In this document: positions 38,762 to 47,160 of the stretch, piece after piece
Numbering within the stretch: position 1 is the first letter of the stretch
Layout: each line of letters begins with the position of its first letter
Source: Plantibacter sp. VKM Ac-2880
GTDB taxonomy: Bacteria; Actinomycetota; Actinomycetes; Actinomycetales; Microbacteriaceae
DNA: 64,000 nucleotides
NCBI RefSeq assembly: GCF_015351235.1
Contig: NZ_JADKSJ010000002.1
Location: 930,001 to 994,000, forward strand
Reading direction: 5' to 3'
Notes under the pieces: model-generated
Told to the model about the DNA's origin: nothing
Databases searched by the model: none
The model's input: only the letters and a program-made list of their open reading frames with translations
Made by a program: the position numbers and the translations under genes

Positions 38762-39060
38762 TGCCTGCACACTCTGAAGCCGCCACCATCCTCGGCGAGC
38801 GCCTCCGCGCCGCCCGCAACGAGCGCCAGCTGACCCTCGAGGACCTCGGCGTGCTCGCCGGCATGCACTGGACGAACATCGGCAAGATCGAGCGCGGGCA
38901 GGTGCACCCGAGCGTCGAGACCCTCGTCCGCCTGAGCACCGCTCTCGACCTCGACCCGGCGCAGTTCGTCACGGGTCTCGACGCCGACATGTACCCGGGC
39001 CGGACGCACAAGCTGACCGCGCGCGACCTGCTCGCGGCACGACGGGACCAGGAGCGCTGA
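38761..39060 (+). CDS. XRE-family transcriptional regulator
   Basis: A 99-residue protein that is almost only an HTH_3 domain: ILGERLRAARNERQLTLEDLGVLAGMHWTNIGKIERGQVHPSVETLVRLSTALDL. The short tail is basic. Such proteins are DNA-binding repressors, often self-regulated. The target is unknown. ATG 38761 (GTG 38758 is possible). It is divergent from the glutaredoxin-like gene with 90 bases to the candidate leader ORF. Confidence 0.88.
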   Translation: MPAHSEAATILGERLRAARNERQLTLEDLGVLAGMHWTNIGKIERGQVHPSVETLVRLSTALDLDPAQFVTGLDADMYPGRTHKLTARDLLAARRDQER

Positions 39061-39082
39061 GGCCTCACCCTGGGGACGCCCT

Positions 39083-39391
39083 TCAGAAGGTGATGGGCCA
39101 CAGGTACTGGTGACCGCCAGGGCGGAACCACGACACCTGCACGCTGCTCGCCCGCGCGAGCGTGCTGCCGAGCACCTCGAACTCGAGCGCGCTGCCCGGC
39201 GTCAACCGGCACGGCTGCAGCGGCGACAGGAACCCCGGCCCGATCATCCGGAGGACGACCCAGTGGACGGTTTCGTCGCTGACGTTCCGCAGTCGGTAGC
39301 GCGGGGCGTCGTCCCGCTCGACGATGAGCGGCACCCGGTAGGCGGGTTCGCGACGGTTGCGGCGGGCGATGGGCGGGAGATCACGGGTCAT
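39083..39391 (-). CDS. Hypothetical protein
   Basis: A 102-residue soluble protein with predicted beta-strand character (PAYRVPLIVERDDAPRYRLRNVSD, SVQVSWFRPGG). I recognise no family. ATG 39391 follows TACCGT by six bases, which supports it being a real, leaderless gene. Convergent with the XRE regulator. Confidence 0.65.
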   Translation of the reverse strand: MTRDLPPIARRNRREPAYRVPLIVERDDAPRYRLRNVSDETVHWVVLRMIGPGFLSPLQPCRLTPGSALEFEVLGSTLARASSVQVSWFRPGGHQYLWPITF

Positions 39392-39613
39392 GGGACGACG
39401 GTACGAAGGACCGCCGACGATCTCGGGCCGAGGGGCCGCGTGCCGCGACGTGCTGTGGACCGGTCGCTGCCTGGCTCGCTTGTGGAGGAGCGTCGTCGCC
39501 CTGAGCGCGAGCGTTGCCCGATCACCGCGCCAACGCCAGAAAGCGCCATGCCCTCGAGGGCCGGCGCTTCCGGTGGACGCGATGTCCTTGAGCGCTCCTG
39601 ACGGAGCGGCCCG

Positions 39614-39712
39614 CTACTTCTTGTTGCGGCGCTGGTGACGGGTCTTGCGAAGCAGCTTGCGGTGCTTCTTCTTCGCCATACGCTTGCGGCGCTTCTTGAT
39701 AACAGAACCCAC
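39614..39712 (-). CDS. Ribosomal protein bS22 (AURKAIP1/COX24-like)
   Basis: A 32-residue, very basic protein (GSVIKKRRKRMAKKKHRK, then LLRKTRHQRR) that matches the tiny actinobacterial 30S protein bS22, which sits near the decoding centre. It starts at GTG 39712 with GAGG upstream, after an approximately 60-base leader from a TAGACT box (39782-39787). The gene next upstream is BldC-like; this pair is conserved across actinobacteria, for example Rv0500B-Rv0500A in Mycobacterium tuberculosis. Confidence 0.93.
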   Translation of the reverse strand: MGSVIKKRRKRMAKKKHRKLLRKTRHQRRNKK

Positions 39713-39851
39713 GGATTTACCTCACAGAATTGGGGGGCTTGGCCGCAGGGATCGCGACCGAAGAGAACAAGTCTTGGTTCCAGTCTAGCCGATTGCGGCG
39801 CGCGTCGTTCACACGTCGTTCGCCTGCAGGCTGGTAGGAGCGGGAGACCGC

Positions 39852-40046
39852 TCAGCCGGCGTCGGCGACAGGACGCTGCCTGACCGCCTCGACCGCCGTC
39901 TCCGGAACCCGGAACGACTTCCCGAACCGGATGGCGGGGAGCTCCCCGGAATGCACGAGCCGGTACACGGTCATCTTGGACACGCGCATCATCTCGGCGA
40001 CTTCGGCCACGGTGAGGAAGCGGACGTCTGCAGCATCCTGCGTCAT
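39852..40046 (-). CDS. BldC-like MerR-type DNA-binding protein
   Basis: A 64-residue protein consisting of one winged HTH: RFLTVAEVAEMMRVSKMTVYRLVHSGELPAIRFGKSFRVPETAVEAV. It belongs to the BldC/excisionase-like family; BldC in Streptomyces is a developmental regulator binding direct repeats. Start ATG 40046 with GGAGGGG upstream. Adjacent to the bS22 gene as in many actinobacteria. Confidence 0.9.
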   Translation of the reverse strand: MTQDAADVRFLTVAEVAEMMRVSKMTVYRLVHSGELPAIRFGKSFRVPETAVEAVRQRPVADAG

Positions 40047-40174
40047 CGAACCCCTCCGGTACGCCTGGGAACACTCTGGAACGGCGGTCCGAGGTCCGGA
40101 TCGCCGCATGGCAACTCTAGAGGGACGACGACCACCTGTACATCCCCTGGGTGAACGGTATGGAACCGGTAGAC

Positions 40175-40579
40175 CTACGGGCGCAGCTTCTTCGTGACCG
40201 ACTGCACCGCGTGCGTGACGTCCGCCGCGACCTTTCCGACCGAGCCGGCGACCGCCTTCGCCTGCTCCGGGAGGGAGAGGGCGGCGAAGTCGACGTCGTC
40301 GTCCGCGTAGTCGACGCTGAGGAACGGGATGAGCCAGTCCTCGACGTCCTCGAGGGGCGCGTAGTCCAGGCTGTAGTAGCGGTGCTGGCCTTCCTCGCGG
40401 ACCTCGACGAGCTCGGCTTCGCGGAGGACCTTCAAGTGCTTCGACACGGTGGGCTGGCTGAGGCCGAGCTGCGCGACGATCTCGGAGACACTCGTCCCCG
40501 CTCCGCCGTGCCGTTCGAGCAGCAGTGCGAGGATGTCCCGCCTGGTGGTGTCAGCGATCACGTCGAAAATGTCGGCCAT
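40175..40579 (-). CDS. ArsR-family transcriptional regulator
   Basis: A 134-residue regulator with the winged HTH ADTTRRDILALLLERHGG...VSEIVAQLGLSQPTVSKHLKVLREAELV and the wing EEGQHRYYSLDYAPLED. No obvious metal-binding cysteines. A C-terminal extension of about 45 residues is helical and basic at the end. ATG 40579 is six bases after TATCGT, so leaderless. It is divergent from trkH and might control it, though this is only inference from position. Confidence 0.88.
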   Translation of the reverse strand: MADIFDVIADTTRRDILALLLERHGGAGTSVSEIVAQLGLSQPTVSKHLKVLREAELVEVREEGQHRYYSLDYAPLEDVEDWLIPFLSVDYADDDVDFAALSLPEQAKAVAGSVGKVAADVTHAVQSVTKKLRP

Positions 40580-40651
40580 GCTCCAACGATAGTGATCGAG
40601 CGCGCGGAGTACCATTGCCTCCGGCGCAGTCCAGAGGTGTTGAGGGGTCAG

Positions 40652-42094
40652 ATGAGCGGCAATGCCATGGGTCGTCGTCCCGAGATCATCGTCCGGCACG
40701 GACTCGCACGGATCAGGGAGGCCGTCAGCGACTTCGCGGCGAAGTCCACCTCGCGATTCGCCATCCTCGTGTTCAGCTTCCTGATCTTCGTGTTCACGAT
40801 GCTGTTCTCGCTCCCCATCGCGAGTGCCGACCGCCAGGTCACCCCGATCGCCGACGCCCTGTTCACCGCGGTGTCGGTCATCTGCGTCACTGGACTGTCC
40901 ACCGTCGACATGGCGACGCACTGGTCCCTGTTCGGTCACGTCCTGGTGTTCATCGGCGTCCAGATCGGAGCCCTCGGCGTCCTGACGCTCGCCTCGATCC
41001 TCGGCTTCGTCATCGCACGACGACTCGGACTGCGCCAGAAGCTCATGGCCGCGAGCGACACCAACCCGCTGCGGTCCCATCACGGGCCGGTGGCCGAGGG
41101 CCAGGCCGTCCGCCTCGGTGAGATCGGCAACCTCCTCGTCACCGTCGCCGTCAGCGCCCTCGTGATCGAGGCGGCGCTGGCGGTCCTCCTGTTCCCGCGG
41201 ATGCTGCTCGACGGCATCAACCCGTGGGACGCCGCTTGGAACAGCGTCTACTACGCCGCCATGGCGTTCACGAACACCGGCTTCACGCCGAACGCCGAGG
41301 GCCTCGCGGCCTTCGAGAACGACTACTGGTTCCTGAGCATCCTCATGCTCGGGGTCTTCCTCGGCAGCATCGGCTTCCCCGTCATCTACGCGTTGAGCCG
41401 CAACTTCCGGCGCCCGAGCCGCTGGTCGCTGCACGTCAAGCTGACCCTCGTGACCACGATCATCTTGTTCTTCGCCGGCGCGCTCGCCTTCATCCTGCTC
41501 GAGTTCAACAACCCCGAGACGTGGAACAAGTGGAACCTGTGGGACACGATCTTCCAAGGGTTCTTCCTCTCCGCGATGACGCGGTCGGGCGGGTTCTCGA
41601 CCGTCGACATCGGTGACCTCAACGGCTCCACCCTGCTCGTCGCCGACATGCTCATGTTCATCGGCGGCGGCTCCGCCTCCACCGCCGGCGGGATCAAGGT
41701 GACGACCCTCGCCGTCCTGTTCCTGGCGGCGTTCGCGGAGGCCAGAGGCCGCGAAGGGGTCGAGGTCTTCCGGCGCCGGATCCCGCAGGACGTGCTCCGC
41801 GTCGCGGTCAGCGTCGTCCTCTGGGGTGCGACCATCGTCGCCCTGTCCACCATCGTCATCCTCCAGATGACCAAGGCACCGCTCGACCACGTGCTCTTCG
41901 ACGTCATCTCGGCGTTCGCGACGGTCGGCCTCAGCACCGGCCTCGTGTCCGACCTCCCCGACGCCGGGGTGTACGTGCTCGCGGTCACCATGTTCCTCGG
42001 CCGCGTTGGTACAGTGACACTCGCTGCAGCCGTGGCCGCGAGCCAGAGCGGCCAGCTGTTCAAGCGACCCGAAGAGAGGCCCATCGTTGGTTGA
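40652..42094 (+). CDS. trkH: Potassium uptake protein TrkH
   Basis: A 480-residue Trk/Ktr channel subunit with four M1-P-M2 repeats. P-loop filter-like turns are visible: VICVTGLST, AFTNTGFTP, MTRSGGFSTVD and ATVGLSTGLV, each with the key Gly. It moves K+ across the membrane with the TrkA regulator. ATG 40652 with TGAGGGG upstream; TACCAT near 40610 may be its -10 box. A longer frame upstream is not TrkH-like. Confidence 0.93.
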   Translation: MSGNAMGRRPEIIVRHGLARIREAVSDFAAKSTSRFAILVFSFLIFVFTMLFSLPIASADRQVTPIADALFTAVSVICVTGLSTVDMATHWSLFGHVLVFIGVQIGALGVLTLASILGFVIARRLGLRQKLMAASDTNPLRSHHGPVAEGQAVRLGEIGNLLVTVAVSALVIEAALAVLLFPRMLLDGINPWDAAWNSVYYAAMAFTNTGFTPNAEGLAAFENDYWFLSILMLGVFLGSIGFPVIYALSRNFRRPSRWSLHVKLTLVTTIILFFAGALAFILLEFNNPETWNKWNLWDTIFQGFFLSAMTRSGGFSTVDIGDLNGSTLLVADMLMFIGGGSASTAGGIKVTTLAVLFLAAFAEARGREGVEVFRRRIPQDVLRVAVSVVLWGATIVALSTIVILQMTKAPLDHVLFDVISAFATVGLSTGLVSDLPDAGVYVLAVTMFLGRVGTVTLAAAVAASQSGQLFKRPEERPIVG

Positions 42095-42758
42095 CCGCAT
42101 CAAGCACGACGCCCCGGTCCTCGTCATCGGACTCGGACGGTTCGGCGCCGCCTGCGCCGGCGAGCTCGACCGGCTCGACCGCGAGGTGCTCGCGATCGAC
42201 GACAACTCGGACCTCGTCCAGAAGTGGTCCGACCGGGTCACCCACACCGTGCAGGCCGACGCGAAGAACATCGAGGCCCTCCGCCAGATCGGTGCCCAGG
42301 ACTTCTCGGTCGCCGTCGTGGCCGTCGGGTCCTCGATCGAGGCGAGCGTGCTCATCACCGCGAACCTCGTCGACCTGAAGATCCCGCAGATCTGGGCCAA
42401 GGCCGTCTCCCAGTCGCACGGCAAGATCCTCGCCCGCGTCGGCGCGAGCCATGTCATCTATCCCGAGCGAGAGGCCGGCGAGCGCGTGGCGCACCTCGTG
42501 TCCGGACGCATGCTCGACTTCATCCAGTTCGACGACGACTTCGCCCTCGTGAAGATGTACCCGCCGAAGCCCATCCGCGGCCTCAACCTGACGGAGTCGG
42601 GCGTCCGCACGAAGTACCGCATCACGGTCGTCGGCGTGAAGTCGCCCGGGAAGCCGTTCACCTACGCGACCGCGGACACCGTCGTGTCGAACCACGACCT
42701 GATCATCGTCTCGGGCACCTCCGCCGACATCGAGCGATTCGCGTCCCTCGAGGGCTGA
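42087..42758 (+). CDS. trkA: Potassium uptake regulator TrkA
   Basis: A 223-residue RCK protein: an RCK_N Rossmann domain with GLGRFGAACAGELDR and the acidic end AIDDNSD, then an RCK_C domain (about 140-220). It gates TrkH in response to nucleotides. TTG 42087 is the start and overlaps the trkH end by eight bases, preceded by AGAGG; the pair is an operon. Confidence 0.93.
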   Translation: MVDRIKHDAPVLVIGLGRFGAACAGELDRLDREVLAIDDNSDLVQKWSDRVTHTVQADAKNIEALRQIGAQDFSVAVVAVGSSIEASVLITANLVDLKIPQIWAKAVSQSHGKILARVGASHVIYPEREAGERVAHLVSGRMLDFIQFDDDFALVKMYPPKPIRGLNLTESGVRTKYRITVVGVKSPGKPFTYATADTVVSNHDLIIVSGTSADIERFASLEG

Positions 42759-42762
42759 CGAC

Positions 42763-43221
42763 TCAGTCGAGCCGACGCGCGTAGCAGCGCGACTGGGGTT
42801 CGTCGACGTAGGGCCCGAACGCGGGGATGGGCGCGTATCCCTCGCGCTCGTAGAACCGCATGGCGTCGGGTTGCGCGGTGCCCGTCTCGAGCAGCAGCTC
42901 CACGACGCCGAGCGATCCTGCTTCGGCTTCGAGCGCCCGGAGCACGGCGACGGCGACGCCGGTGCCACGCGCCCGCGGAGCCACGAACATGCGCTTGATC
43001 TCCGCAAGCTGCTCGCCGAGGAGCCGCAGTCCTCCGCAGCCGAGCGCAGTGCCCGCCTCGTCCCTCGCCACGAGGAAGACCGCGATGTCGGCCTCCGACG
43101 GCGGAGTTCCCGGCTCATGGTCGTCGCTGCCGTAGCGGGCGTCGAGCTCGGCACGCTGCGCTCGGCGGAGTTCGGTTCCAGCCTCGTCGGCCCAGTCGAC
43201 CCGGTCGATCGTGATCGTCAT
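42763..43221 (-). CDS. GNAT-family N-acetyltransferase
   Basis: A 152-residue acetyltransferase with the acetyl-CoA motif MFVAPRARGTGVAVAVLRALE and the late YEREGYAPIP. Substrate unknown; it resembles small-molecule acetyltransferases. ATG 43221. It is divergent from the TetR gene, across 61 bases that contain inverted and direct GTAAC repeats, so may be under TetR control. Confidence 0.85.
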   Translation of the reverse strand: MTITIDRVDWADEAGTELRRAQRAELDARYGSDDHEPGTPPSEADIAVFLVARDEAGTALGCGGLRLLGEQLAEIKRMFVAPRARGTGVAVAVLRALEAEAGSLGVVELLLETGTAQPDAMRFYEREGYAPIPAFGPYVDEPQSRCYARRLD

Positions 43222-43237
43222 CCCACATCCCTACTTT

Positions 43238-43255
43238 CCGTAACGTTCATTACGG
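43238..43255. promoter_or_regulatory. Candidate TetR operator
   Basis: CCGTAA-CGTTCA-TTACGG, an inverted repeat with six-base arms, followed by two more GTAAC words (43255-43259 and 43264-43268). It lies between the divergent GNAT and TetR genes. Confidence 0.5.
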
Positions 43256-43282
43256 TAACATCTGTAACGAGGTGAGGTGGAC

Positions 43283-43882
43283 ATGGCCAGAACGAAGGAT
43301 CCTGCGGCGCAGGCGCGCATCTCCCACGCGGTCTGGGAGGTGCTCGGCGAGCATGGCCCACAGGGGTTGACCCTGCGCGCCGTCGCAGACCGGGCCGGGT
43401 GCACGACCGGTCTCGTCCTCCACCGCTTCCCGGACAAGCGGGCGCTGCTCCTCCACGCGCGGGACCTCCTCCACGACCGCACCGCTGCGCGCACGGCCCA
43501 GCTCGAAGCATCCGCCGACACCCCGCGACTCGCCCTGCGTGCCGTCCTCCGCCAAGCCCTCTCCCTCACCGAGGAGACCCGCCAGGAGGCCAGGGTGTGG
43601 CTGGGGTACCTCGCAGCGGCGCTCGACGACGACGTGCTCGCCGAACGGCATCGCGCAGGTCACGCGGTGTTCGTCGCCCGCACCCGGCGCCTCGTCGCCG
43701 AGATCCGGCCCGAGCTGAGCGCGGACGAGGTCGCGGCGACGGCCAGTGTCGTCGTCGGATTCATCGAGGGCGTGAGCACCCTGAGCACGGCCGACGACGA
43801 CCACTACGACGCCACAGCCCAGCTCGCCGCGCTGGACCGACTGCTGCTCGTCCTCGGGCTCGACGAGACGAGCGGCGCATGA
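43283..43882 (+). CDS. TetR-family transcriptional regulator
   Basis: A 199-residue regulator: the N-terminal HTH LGEHGPQGLTLRAVADRAGCTTGLVLHRFPDKRALLLHA is canonical, and the C-terminal ligand domain follows the TetR_C pattern (TRQEARVWLGYLAAALDDDVLAERHR). ATG 43283 with GAGGTG upstream. Its end overlaps the next GNAT gene by four bases. Probable self-regulation through the adjacent inverted repeat. Confidence 0.87.
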   Translation: MARTKDPAAQARISHAVWEVLGEHGPQGLTLRAVADRAGCTTGLVLHRFPDKRALLLHARDLLHDRTAARTAQLEASADTPRLALRAVLRQALSLTEETRQEARVWLGYLAAALDDDVLAERHRAGHAVFVARTRRLVAEIRPELSADEVAATASVVVGFIEGVSTLSTADDDHYDATAQLAALDRLLLVLGLDETSGA

Positions 43883-44382
43883 TCGTCGTCCACCGATGGA
43901 CGGAGGCGACCACTCACCACCGCGAACGGTTCGCCGAGCTCCTCGAGGAGTACCACCGGCGGACCGAGCACGAGAAACTCCTCGGCCGGGAGCCGCGTGC
44001 GGACGAGGCCCTCCCGACGACCGCGCTCCCCGCGCGCTACCGGGCCGAGATCACCGACCCGGGCACCGCCTTCGCCGCCGACGAGATCCTCTTGGCCGTC
44101 GAGGACGGTCGGGGGCTCGGCTGCGTCGTGCTGACGGCCGGCCCGTCGCCGGAGCTCAAGCGCCTCTGGGTCGACCCTCGCGCCCGCCGCCGGGGTGTGG
44201 CCGCGACCCTGCTCGAGGCTGCGACGACCGCCGCCAGGCGACGGGGCGACGACACCGTGCGCCTCTCCGTGTGGCGCTGGCGTGCCGCAGCGATCGCCCT
44301 CTACCGGCGGTCCGGCTTCGTCCCCGTCATCTCATGGGACGACAGACCCGGACTCGACTGCTTCGTGCGGTCGCTCGACTGA
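43879..44382 (+). CDS. GNAT-family N-acetyltransferase
   Basis: A 167-residue acetyltransferase with the acetyl-CoA loop LWVDPRARRRGVAATLLEAA and the typical end LSVWRWRAAAIALYRRSGFVPV. ATG 43879 overlaps the tetR stop (ATGA). Two GNAT genes flanking one TetR gene suggests a small regulated acetylation unit. Substrate unknown. Confidence 0.85.
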   Translation: MIVVHRWTEATTHHRERFAELLEEYHRRTEHEKLLGREPRADEALPTTALPARYRAEITDPGTAFAADEILLAVEDGRGLGCVVLTAGPSPELKRLWVDPRARRRGVAATLLEAATTAARRRGDDTVRLSVWRWRAAAIALYRRSGFVPVISWDDRPGLDCFVRSLD

Positions 44383-44398
44383 TCAGGTCCTCGGCGGG

Positions 44399-45241
44399 TC
44401 AGGAAGCCGACAGCTCCTCGGCACGTGCGATCGCGGCGGCCGCGGCGCGGTCGAAGGTTTCACTGAAGCCCGCCTCGGCGAGGACCGCGAGCGCCCGCTC
44501 CGTCGTCCCTTTCGGGCTCGTGACGTTGATCCGCAGCTGCTCCGCGCTATCCCCCGTCGTCGCGAGCAACTCGGTCGCGCCCCGGAAGGTGCCGTTGACC
44601 ATCAACGACGCCTGCTCCGACGTGAAGCCGAGGCCGATCGCCGTGCGGGTCAGCTCCTCGACGAGGTAGTAGACGTACGCGGGGCCGGACCCGGAGATGG
44701 CGCTCAGCGCGTCGATCTTCGACTCGGGGATGACGACGACCTGGCCGACCGTCTCGAAGAGCGCGGTGACCAGGGCGAGGTCCTCCTCGGAGGAGCGGGT
44801 GCCCGGGGCGAGCCCGGTGACCCCCAGGCCGACGTAGGACGGGGTGTTCGGCATGGACCGCAGCACGGACACCGACTCCGGCAGGGCGGCTTCGAACGCG
44901 GCTCCGCGGATGCCGGCGGCGAGGCTCACGACGATGGTCCCCGGCTGCAGCGCGTCTGCGACCTCCGCGAGGAGGTCGGCGACCAGGTAGGGCTTCACCC
45001 CGATGAGGACGATCTTCGCCGCGGCCGCCGCGCGGCGGTTACCGTCGGCATCCTGCTCGAGGGCGATCGACGTGACACCTGGTAGCTCGGCGAGCGCCTC
45101 GGCCTTCGCGATCGTCCGGTTCGTCACGGTGATACCACCGTCGACCTCGACACCCGGTTGGACGAGGCCACGCAGCACGGCCCCTCCCATCGAACCGGCT
45201 CCGAGGATGGCGATGCTGGGCAGGCTGATCGTTTCACTCAC
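44399..45241 (-). CDS. proC: Pyrroline-5-carboxylate reductase
   Basis: A 280-residue enzyme catalysing the last step of proline synthesis with NAD(P)H. N-terminal Rossmann motif AILGAGSMGGAVLRGL, VLIGVKPYLV, the SLAAGI motif and the C-terminal ISGSGPAYVYYLVEELT signature are clear. GTG 45241 lies six bases after TAGACT. Confidence 0.94.
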   Translation of the reverse strand: MSETISLPSIAILGAGSMGGAVLRGLVQPGVEVDGGITVTNRTIAKAEALAELPGVTSIALEQDADGNRRAAAAAKIVLIGVKPYLVADLLAEVADALQPGTIVVSLAAGIRGAAFEAALPESVSVLRSMPNTPSYVGLGVTGLAPGTRSSEEDLALVTALFETVGQVVVIPESKIDALSAISGSGPAYVYYLVEELTRTAIGLGFTSEQASLMVNGTFRGATELLATTGDSAEQLRINVTSPKGTTERALAVLAEAGFSETFDRAAAAAIARAEELSAS

Positions 45242-45290
45242 CCTGCGAGTCTAGGGACCCGTGTGCTCGTCGGCACCTGCCCGAGTCGGC

Positions 45291-46478
45291 TCAGTCGGCG
45301 AGACAGGCGCCCGACGGCACCGTCGACTGGAGGGAGGTCGCGAGCGCGACGACCGGCAGGACCTCGTCCATCGCCAAGGCGTAGCCGATCGGCGCGGAGT
45401 CCGCGTCCCGAGCGAAGATGACGCCCTCCACCTCGCCGGACTCGGTGAGGAGCGGACCGCCGGAGTTCCCCGGTTGCACCGTCCCCGAGAGCGTCACGAC
45501 CTGCCGGCTCGTCGGGTTGGCTCCGGTGATGTCGGCGACGAGGCTCGGCCCCACGACGATGACCTGCGCGCCGCCCGCGGTGTACGGGCCGCCGAACGGG
45601 TAGCCGGCGACGACCGCCTTCGCCCCTGGCGCCGGGTTCGGGGCGAGTGGCAGCACCCGGGCGCCGAGCCCGTCGACGCGGATGACGGCGAGGTCGTCGA
45701 CCGGATCGAAGTAGACGATCCGCCCCGGCTTGGGCATGGACCCCGGCACCTCGACGACCGGCTCGCTGACGCCGGCGAGGACGTGCGCGTTCGTCATGAC
45801 CAGGTCGTCGGCGAAGACGAAGCCGCTGCCGGTGAGGCTCCGCGCGCAGGACTCGGCGGTGCCGCTGATGCGCACGACGGACTCGGACGCCGTCTGCAGC
45901 GCCGGCGTCGAGGTGTCGAGCTGCGGGGCCGCCGGAACGTCCGCCGTTCCACCGAAGGCCTCGATGACGCGCTGCGCACCGCCGTCGACCACCGTGGACC
46001 GCAGCTGCGCGAGCGTGCTCTTCACCTGGACGGGCGTGACGCGGTCGATCGTGCCGATCACGGCCGAGGACCCCACGGCCTGCGCGAGGAGCGGGATGCC
46101 GAGTGACCCGACCCCGAGCGCAGCGGTGACGAGGACGAGCGCGGTGACGACCAGGTTGAGGCCCGCGCCCAGGAGTCGCTCCAGCCCGCGCAGCGGGGTC
46201 TTCCGGACGACCGAACCGACGGCACCGCCGATGACGGCACCGATCGTGTACCCGATGCTCAAGAGGACGACGGCGGCGGCGACCGCGGCCCAGCCCCGCC
46301 AGGCCGCGTCGGGAACCCAGGAGGCGACGAGGGGGATCGCGAAGAACGCGCCCACGCCACCCGCCACGAGGCCGACCAGTCCGCCGAGGCTCCCGAGGAG
46401 CCCGGCGCGCCACCCGCGGATCACGAACACGATCAGGATGACGACGAGGACGATGTCGAGGATCACGCCGGGTTGCAT
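45291..46478 (-). CDS. marP: MarP-type CvpA-domain serine protease
   Basis: A 395-residue membrane protease. Four helices of the CvpA/colicin-V type fill the first 130 residues; the rest is a trypsin-like domain outside the cell with His232 (TNAHV), Asp261/262 (DDLAVIRV) and Ser339 (PGNSGGP). Cys211 and a Cys four residues from the C-terminus fit the regulatory disulfide of M. tuberculosis MarP, which protects from acid and cuts the RipA hydrolase. ATG 46478 follows CAGGAT by six bases. Confidence 0.9.
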   Translation of the reverse strand: MQPGVILDIVLVVILIVFVIRGWRAGLLGSLGGLVGLVAGGVGAFFAIPLVASWVPDAAWRGWAAVAAAVVLLSIGYTIGAVIGGAVGSVVRKTPLRGLERLLGAGLNLVVTALVLVTAALGVGSLGIPLLAQAVGSSAVIGTIDRVTPVQVKSTLAQLRSTVVDGGAQRVIEAFGGTADVPAAPQLDTSTPALQTASESVVRISGTAESCARSLTGSGFVFADDLVMTNAHVLAGVSEPVVEVPGSMPKPGRIVYFDPVDDLAVIRVDGLGARVLPLAPNPAPGAKAVVAGYPFGGPYTAGGAQVIVVGPSLVADITGANPTSRQVVTLSGTVQPGNSGGPLLTESGEVEGVIFARDADSAPIGYALAMDEVLPVVALATSLQSTVPSGACLAD

Positions 46479-46529
46479 CCTGCGATCCTGCCATCACCGA
46501 CCGACAGTGGCCTCCGGAAGTGCTGGGAG

Positions 46530-46640
46530 CCCTTCGACAGGCTCAGGGACCGGAGGCGGTTCAGGGACCGGAGGCGGTTCAGGGACCGGATGTGGCTTGG
46601 GGACCGGAGGTGGCTTGGGGACCGGAGGCGGCTCAGGGAG
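46530..46640. repeat. Intergenic repeat cluster 6: core plus 18-bp tail array
   Basis: One CCCTTCGACAGGCTCAGGGACC core followed by five 18-bp units of type CAGGGACCGGAGGCGGTT, the middle ones drifted to TTGGGGACCGGATGTGG. The last unit runs into tadA: its TCA forms the tadA stop codon (46633-46635). Confidence 0.85.
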
Positions 46641-47109
46641 TTGCGACGCCGCTCGGCCCGCGGAAGAAGTCGGTGAGGAGCGTCGAACAGCGCTCGGCCT
46701 CGACACCCGCGTAGACCTCCACGCGGTGCTGCAACCGCCGGTCGCGCAGGACGTCGTAGACCGATCCGACCGCCCCGGCCTTCTCGTCCCAGGCACCGAA
46801 CACGACCCGCGGGATCCGGGCCGCCAGGATCGCTCCGGCGCACATCACGCACGGCTCGAGGGTGACGACGAGCGTGAGTTCCGTCAAGTGCCAGTCGCCG
46901 AGCGCGCTCGCGGCCGCGCGGATCGCGACGACCTCGGCGTGGGCCGTCGGGTCGGTGTGCAGCTCCCGCTCATTGCGACCCGTGGCGACGACGGACCCGT
47001 CCGGAGCGACGAGGACGGCGCCGACCGGGACGTCGTCGGTCTCGAGCGCCGCCTCCGCCTCGGAGAGCGCGAGGTCCATCCAGGCGACGAACTCGGCCGG
47101 TGCGTGCAT
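46633..47109 (-). CDS. tadA: tRNA(Arg) adenosine-34 deaminase
   Basis: A 158-residue deaminase that makes inosine at the wobble base of tRNA-Arg(ACG). Zinc and catalytic residues: HAE (57-59) and PCVMC (Cys87, Cys90). ATG 47109 with GGAGA upstream. The stop codon is supplied by the intergenic repeat array. Confidence 0.93.
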   Translation of the reverse strand: MHAPAEFVAWMDLALSEAEAALETDDVPVGAVLVAPDGSVVATGRNERELHTDPTAHAEVVAIRAAASALGDWHLTELTLVVTLEPCVMCAGAILAARIPRVVFGAWDEKAGAVGSVYDVLRDRRLQHRVEVYAGVEAERCSTLLTDFFRGPSGVATP

Positions 47110-47160
47110 CCGTCATCTCCCCGAAATCCTCGTCACCACGCGAGCGACTAGATTGATCGT

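Noticed and set aside
40580-42457. Upstream extension of the ArsR frame, 600 codons antisense to trkHA
   Set aside because: The ArsR domain starts at 40579 with its own -10 box; the extension is charged low-complexity sequence opposite clear Trk genes.
46494-46796. Frame coding PVPEP/PVPKP repeats
   Set aside because: It is a read-through of the intergenic repeat array and the antisense of tadA frames, not a Pro-rich protein.
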